DNA of 7,687 nucleotides from the NCBI GenBank assembly GCA_017475845.1, contig JAFVEU010000263.1:1-7687 (forward strand), in the 5' to 3' direction. The notes below the pieces were generated by a model. That model was not told the origin of the DNA and searched no databases. It saw only the letters and a list, made by a program, of their open reading frames with translations. A program made the translations under genes and the position numbers. Positions 4,879 to 7,687 of this stretch are shown here, piece by piece. The stretch comes from Lachnospiraceae bacterium (GTDB taxonomy: Bacteria > Bacillota > Clostridia > Lachnospirales > Lachnospiraceae). The number at the start of each line of letters is the position of its first letter. The first letter of the stretch is position 1.

Positions 4879-6428
4879 CATTGCAGATCCGCAGCCCCGT
4901 CCCAGGGCAGGAGCATCCGCCCGTCCATGGCAAACCTCATAAGCGCATTTCCGGTATAATTATTTGAAAACTGGATCTCCACCGCATTTCCCGAGGGAGT
5001 GCAGGTGTATTCCTTCTTTAAGGGCTTCATGTTCCGGCCATCCACATTGATGGTAAGCCTTGTGACCTTATAGTTCCTGGCCCTTGCGTTTATCATATTT
5101 GATGAAACGGATCTGGGGATCACCTTAAATTCCCCTCTGGTCAGCTGAACCCCCGCTTTGTAAGGATCACTCCTCATCTTCCACCGTATGAGGGCATGGG
5201 CTGTCCCTGTCCTTCTGTTATTATAGACTGAAATGCGGTAATCCCTCTTATGCCTGTAAACCACGCCCTCATACACGACGCAGCCCTTCCTGCCGGGGGC
5301 GATCCTGTTTCCCGTAAACTCGTAGCAGGCTTCTCCTCCGGGACTTCCGTCCCCATAAGACAGCACCAGCACATCCTCTCCGTTAGCAGTCTTATAGGAA
5401 TTGCGCAGGGTATCCTTTATAAGGGTAACACTCCTTCCCTGGGTATCCACAAAATCCTCTTTCCGGCTTCTTATTACGGTCACATTGCATTTGGCGCTGG
5501 TGTTTCCGTCACCGGAAGTGACCTGTATCACTGCAGTCCCTTCGGACACGGCTGTTACAAGGCCGCTTTCATCAACGACAGCCACCCCCCTGTTGCTGCT
5601 CTCCCATTTAAGAGTCTTATAAGTGGCATTGGCCGGGATCAGCTCGCAGCTCAGCTGCTCTGTCTTCCCCGGAAGTATATCCGCTTCGGTCTTATTAAGT
5701 ATCAGCCCCTGAACATAGATGATCTTGGTCCACCTGGCATAAAAGGTGGTGTTTTCAAGAAGGGTAACGGTCTCATCCTTATCCACTATCTCCGAACTGT
5801 AATAGGGTCCGTCGGCCCAGCCCTCGAAAAGATAGCCCTCTCTCTCCGGATCCGGAAGCTCCGAAAAGGTCTTTCCGTAGCTCACGGTAATACTGTCCAT
5901 TTTACATGTGCCTCCGCCGGCATTAAGCGTGACCGTAAACTTAAGGGCTTTCCACCGGGCGTAGAGTGTGATGCCGGATTCCAGCTCCACGGTGGTATCC
6001 GCTTTTACCTCTTCTCCGAAAACCGGATCCGTATACCACCCCTTGAACTCATATCCCGTATAGACAGGATCCGGAATAATCCCATAGGATTGGCCGTTTT
6101 CTACCTCTATATATCCCGGATCCACCATTCCTCCGTTGGCACTTAAGGTAACGATAAATTTTTCGCCGGTTCCCTTCAGGATCTCAGGGCCCTCAGCCGT
6201 CTCCATGGCTGCACTTATCTCATCCTTCTGCCCTGCTTCCGGGATTTCCGCGATCTCCCCGGCATAAGCCGGGCGCACCAAGAAAAGCAGCATAAAAAAT
6301 ACCGCGAAAACAAGCGCTTTGAAACAAAACCTTTCAGGCTTCCACAGGTACTTCAAAGGCTTATCACCGATCAACACACCTGTCCCCGGCAGGGTATGGA
6401 ATATGTTACTGTATCTCACTGCTCTCAT
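4878..6428 (-). CDS. Secreted multidomain surface protein (InlB B-repeats, BIG2, conserved C-terminal domain)
   Basis: This 516-aa product is predicted to be exported. A long basic n-region (1-37) precedes a hydrophobic core (ALVFAVFFMLLFLV, 38-51) and an AYA|GEI signal-peptidase site after residue 56. Two InlB B-repeat (Flg_new) units follow, about 91-160 and 164-234, each with the TL..NGG or TLNAGGG opening and the GYEFKGWYTDP/GYLFEGWADGP and LYARW/FYARW hallmarks. Residues 236-318 are a BIG2 Ig-like domain (LNKTEADILPGKTEQLSCEL, LKWESSN, VAVVDESGLVTAVSEGTAVI). Residues about 330-505 form a domain shared with the neighbouring protein. No LPXTG, LysM, SLH or transmembrane anchor is visible, so it may be released or held non-covalently. 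ATG 6428 has AAAGGAG 15 nt upstream, which is far; a start such as GTG at residue 18 is possible. It probably shares a transcript with the upstream gene (93-bp gap, no promoter or terminator seen). Its binding partner is unknown. Confidence 0.85.
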   Translation of the reverse strand: MRAVRYSNIFHTLPGTGVLIGDKPLKYLWKPERFCFKALVFAVFFMLLFLVRPAYAGEIAEIPEAGQKDEISAAMETAEGPEILKGTGEKFIVTLSANGGMVDPGYIEVENGQSYGIIPDPVYTGYEFKGWYTDPVFGEEVKADTTVELESGITLYARWKALKFTVTLNAGGGTCKMDSITVSYGKTFSELPDPEREGYLFEGWADGPYYSSEIVDKDETVTLLENTTFYARWTKIIYVQGLILNKTEADILPGKTEQLSCELIPANATYKTLKWESSNRGVAVVDESGLVTAVSEGTAVIQVTSGDGNTSAKCNVTVIRSRKEDFVDTQGRSVTLIKDTLRNSYKTANGEDVLVLSYGDGSPGGEACYEFTGNRIAPGRKGCVVYEGVVYRHKRDYRISVYNNRRTGTAHALIRWKMRSDPYKAGVQLTRGEFKVIPRSVSSNMINARARNYKVTRLTINVDGRNMKPLKKEYTCTPSGNAVEIQFSNNYTGNALMRFAMDGRMLLPWDGAADLQ

Positions 6429-6521
6429 CTTCTGTCGGCAGCGCTCCTTTCACAAAAGATCTCCCGTAACAGTTCAGGATCCGAAGGCTTCTGAAGAGTT
6501 ACGATCTTCCGGACTTTGCCC

Positions 6522-7687
6522 TTAAGAAATATAATCCACTGAAACGGAACCGCTGAAATTATTCATGAAATCAATGAAAATAGCCTCAGCGCCGAAGTAA
6601 TAGCTGAAATCCTTTTTCTTCGGTTTCATGGTGATCCCCTCATCCGTGACCGTAAGGTTTTTTATCTTTCCATTCTTCACGTAAAAATCCACCATGTTGC
6701 CACTCACGCTTCTTGGAGCTATGGTAAAGTCCATTTCGCTCTTTTTTCCCTCATTATAGGGATCGCTTCCCTTTTTCCACTTTATCACGGCCTTTGCGGA
6801 ACCCGTGTTCTTATTCTTCTTAAATCCGATCTTGTAATCTTTCTTATATTCGTAGAGATCGCCCTTATAGACCACAAACCCTTCTTTTCCCGGGGTGAGC
6901 TTCTTTCCGGTGTAACGATATACCGGGGTTTCCGGATGGGCATCCTCATCCAGGGAGATCACCAGCACATCACTGCCGTCCTCTGTGGTATAGGTGTTAT
7001 CACTGCTGTCATAGATGATCTCCGTGGTCCTGTCTCCGGGGATCCTGACGGGAATCTTCTTAACACTGTCATCCGAAACAGTATCCTTATCCTTTCCGGA
7101 GTCATCCGGGGTGTCGGGATCCTCCGGGTTGTGGGGATCGTCCGGATTGTCCGGATCATCCGGATTTTGGGGATCATCCGGATTGTCGGGTTCCTCCGGA
7201 TCGCTTCCCGAAGACGTGATCTTAAATTCCCAGTTATCCCCTCTCAGATTGTGAGCCGAAGCGTATTTATCCGTGGCTGTTACATCAATACTGACCCTGT
7301 AGGTTCCGGCACTTACCGGAGCATCGGCCTTCCGGCTCTTATTGCCTTCTGAATCGGTATATTCGTAGAATACCGTTATGTTTCCCACTTCCTTTTCCTT
7401 TGACACAACGGTCGCCGCGTGGGGCTGTCCGTCATAGCTTAGGGAAGAGGGAGGGGTGAAGTTAAAGTCATCCGCTGTGAGCTTCTCCTTCTCCGAAGCC
7501 ACATTTTTGGTATGGGCCGAAATACAGAAATTTCCGCCGCTAAAACCGCTGCCATACTTATCTTCCCAGCCCCCTTCCTGATTCGGATCGCAGTAAAAGC
7601 TCTGCCCCGGCTTGATACCGCTGGTTGAAAAATATGCGCTGCAGTCAGCCTCATATTCCACCAATCTGTCATCCGTAGTTACCACTA
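6522..7687 (-). CDS. C-terminal part of a large surface protein (lectin-like tail, Ig-like module, Pro/Asp linker, conserved C-terminal domain)
   Basis: The frame is open to the right edge, so the true N-terminus is outside; GTG 7685 is just the first start-like codon and residues are numbered from it. Residues 1-61 (GIKPGQSFYCD, GNFCISAHTKN) resemble the end of the lectin-like domain of C1A papain-type peptidases in Clostridia, so the missing part could be a cysteine peptidase; this is inference. Residues 68-157 are an MBG/Ig-like module (LTADDFNF, SLSYDGQPHAATV, VSAGTYRVSIDV, WEFKIT). A Pro/Asp-rich repeat linker (159-206) leads to a C-terminal domain (about 217-387) homologous to that of the next protein, with YTGKKLTPGKEG, KKDYKI, WKKGSDPY and APRSVSGNM. 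No cell-wall sorting signal follows; the protein ends in SVDYIS. An extracellular location is likely from domain composition, though no signal peptide can be seen here. Confidence 0.8.
   Translation of the reverse strand, partial: VVTTDDRLVEYEADCSAYFSTSGIKPGQSFYCDPNQEGGWEDKYGSGFSGGNFCISAHTKNVASEKEKLTADDFNFTPPSSLSYDGQPHAATVVSKEKEVGNITVFYEYTDSEGNKSRKADAPVSAGTYRVSIDVTATDKYASAHNLRGDNWEFKITSSGSDPEEPDNPDDPQNPDDPDNPDDPHNPEDPDTPDDSGKDKDTVSDDSVKKIPVRIPGDRTTEIIYDSSDNTYTTEDGSDVLVISLDEDAHPETPVYRYTGKKLTPGKEGFVVYKGDLYEYKKDYKIGFKKNKNTGSAKAVIKWKKGSDPYNEGKKSEMDFTIAPRSVSGNMVDFYVKNGKIKNLTVTDEGITMKPKKKDFSYYFGAEAIFIDFMNNFSGSVSVDYIS
7101..7205 (-). repeat. 18-bp coding repeats for a Pro/Asp-rich linker
   Basis: Six-residue units PEEPDN, PDDPQN, PDDPDN, PDDPHN, PEDPDT and PDDSGK occupy residues about 163-198, from near-repeated 18-bp DNA with recurring TCCGGAT/GGGGATC on the plus strand. 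It separates two folded modules and is probably an extended acidic spacer. Such repeats vary in copy number by slippage. Plus-strand open frames here are artefacts of the repeat. Confidence 0.85.

Noticed and set aside
4878..4935. Sortase-type signal from the sequence MLLPWDG near the C-terminus
   Set aside because: It is not LPXTG-like and no hydrophobic segment plus basic tail follows; the protein ends 11 residues after LP.
5250..6146. A 298-aa plus-strand open frame opposite the InlB/BIG2 gene
   Set aside because: The opposite strand encodes clear InlB and BIG2 domains in a continuous frame. The plus-strand translation has no recognisable family and is an antisense shadow.
6429..6521. Promoter or terminator between the two surface-protein genes
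   Set aside because: Only short imperfect inverted repeats (such as CTTCAGAAG) without a T-tract are present, and no paired -35/-10 boxes were found, so co-transcription is preferred.
6936..7352. Plus-strand open frames over the surface-protein linker (Ile/Val/Gly/Arg or Ser/Gly repeats)
   Set aside because: They are antisense shadows of the 18-bp Pro/Asp coding repeats, with no ribosome site or recognisable domain.

Overview
The window reads as part of a chromosome from a member of the Clostridia, most likely Lachnospiraceae. The evidence is a SCIFF ranthipeptide locus (a near-universal clostridial RiPP), a Gram-positive type LexA box (GAAC-N4-GTTC) at recA, strong Shine-Dalgarno sequences, heavy use of AGG and ATA codons at moderate GC, and secreted proteins built from InlB-type B-repeats, BIG2 and Lachnospiraceae-style Ig-like modules. 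The family-level assignment is inference. No rRNA, tRNA, CRISPR array or mobile element was recognised.

Every gene lies on the minus strand, so transcription runs from the right edge to the left. From right to left: (i) 7687-6522 is the 3' part of a large surface or secreted protein with a lectin-like tail, an Ig-like module, a Pro/Asp repeat linker and a conserved C-terminal domain. (ii) 6428-4878 is a second secreted protein with two InlB B-repeats, a BIG2 domain and a divergent copy of the same C-terminal domain. (iii) 4877-4566 is a regulatory region of 312 bp holding a 30-bp tandem duplication, two consensus-like promoters facing recA, a LexA operator just downstream of the proximal promoter, and a structured recA leader. 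(iv) recA and recX overlap by 4 bp. (v) A near-consensus promoter directly follows recX and drives scfA, the 48-aa six-cysteine SCIFF precursor. (vi) A 132-nt gap with an intrinsic terminator and two more stem-loops separates scfA from scfB, the radical SAM/SPASM maturase. (vii) recJ begins at a TTG inside the end of scfB and runs off the left edge.

Two functional themes are interleaved: recombination and repair (recA, recX, recJ) and a housekeeping ranthipeptide pathway (scfA, scfB). ScfB is expected to install the Cys-to-Thr thioether on ScfA. The partial terminator between them would make much more precursor than enzyme. No terminator is visible between recX and the scfA promoter, so SOS-induced recA-recX transcripts could extend into scfA. 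The most distinctive observations are this arrangement, the shared uncharacterised C-terminal domain of the two surface proteins, and the 30-bp tandem duplication joining the surface-gene stop codon to the upstream recA promoter.
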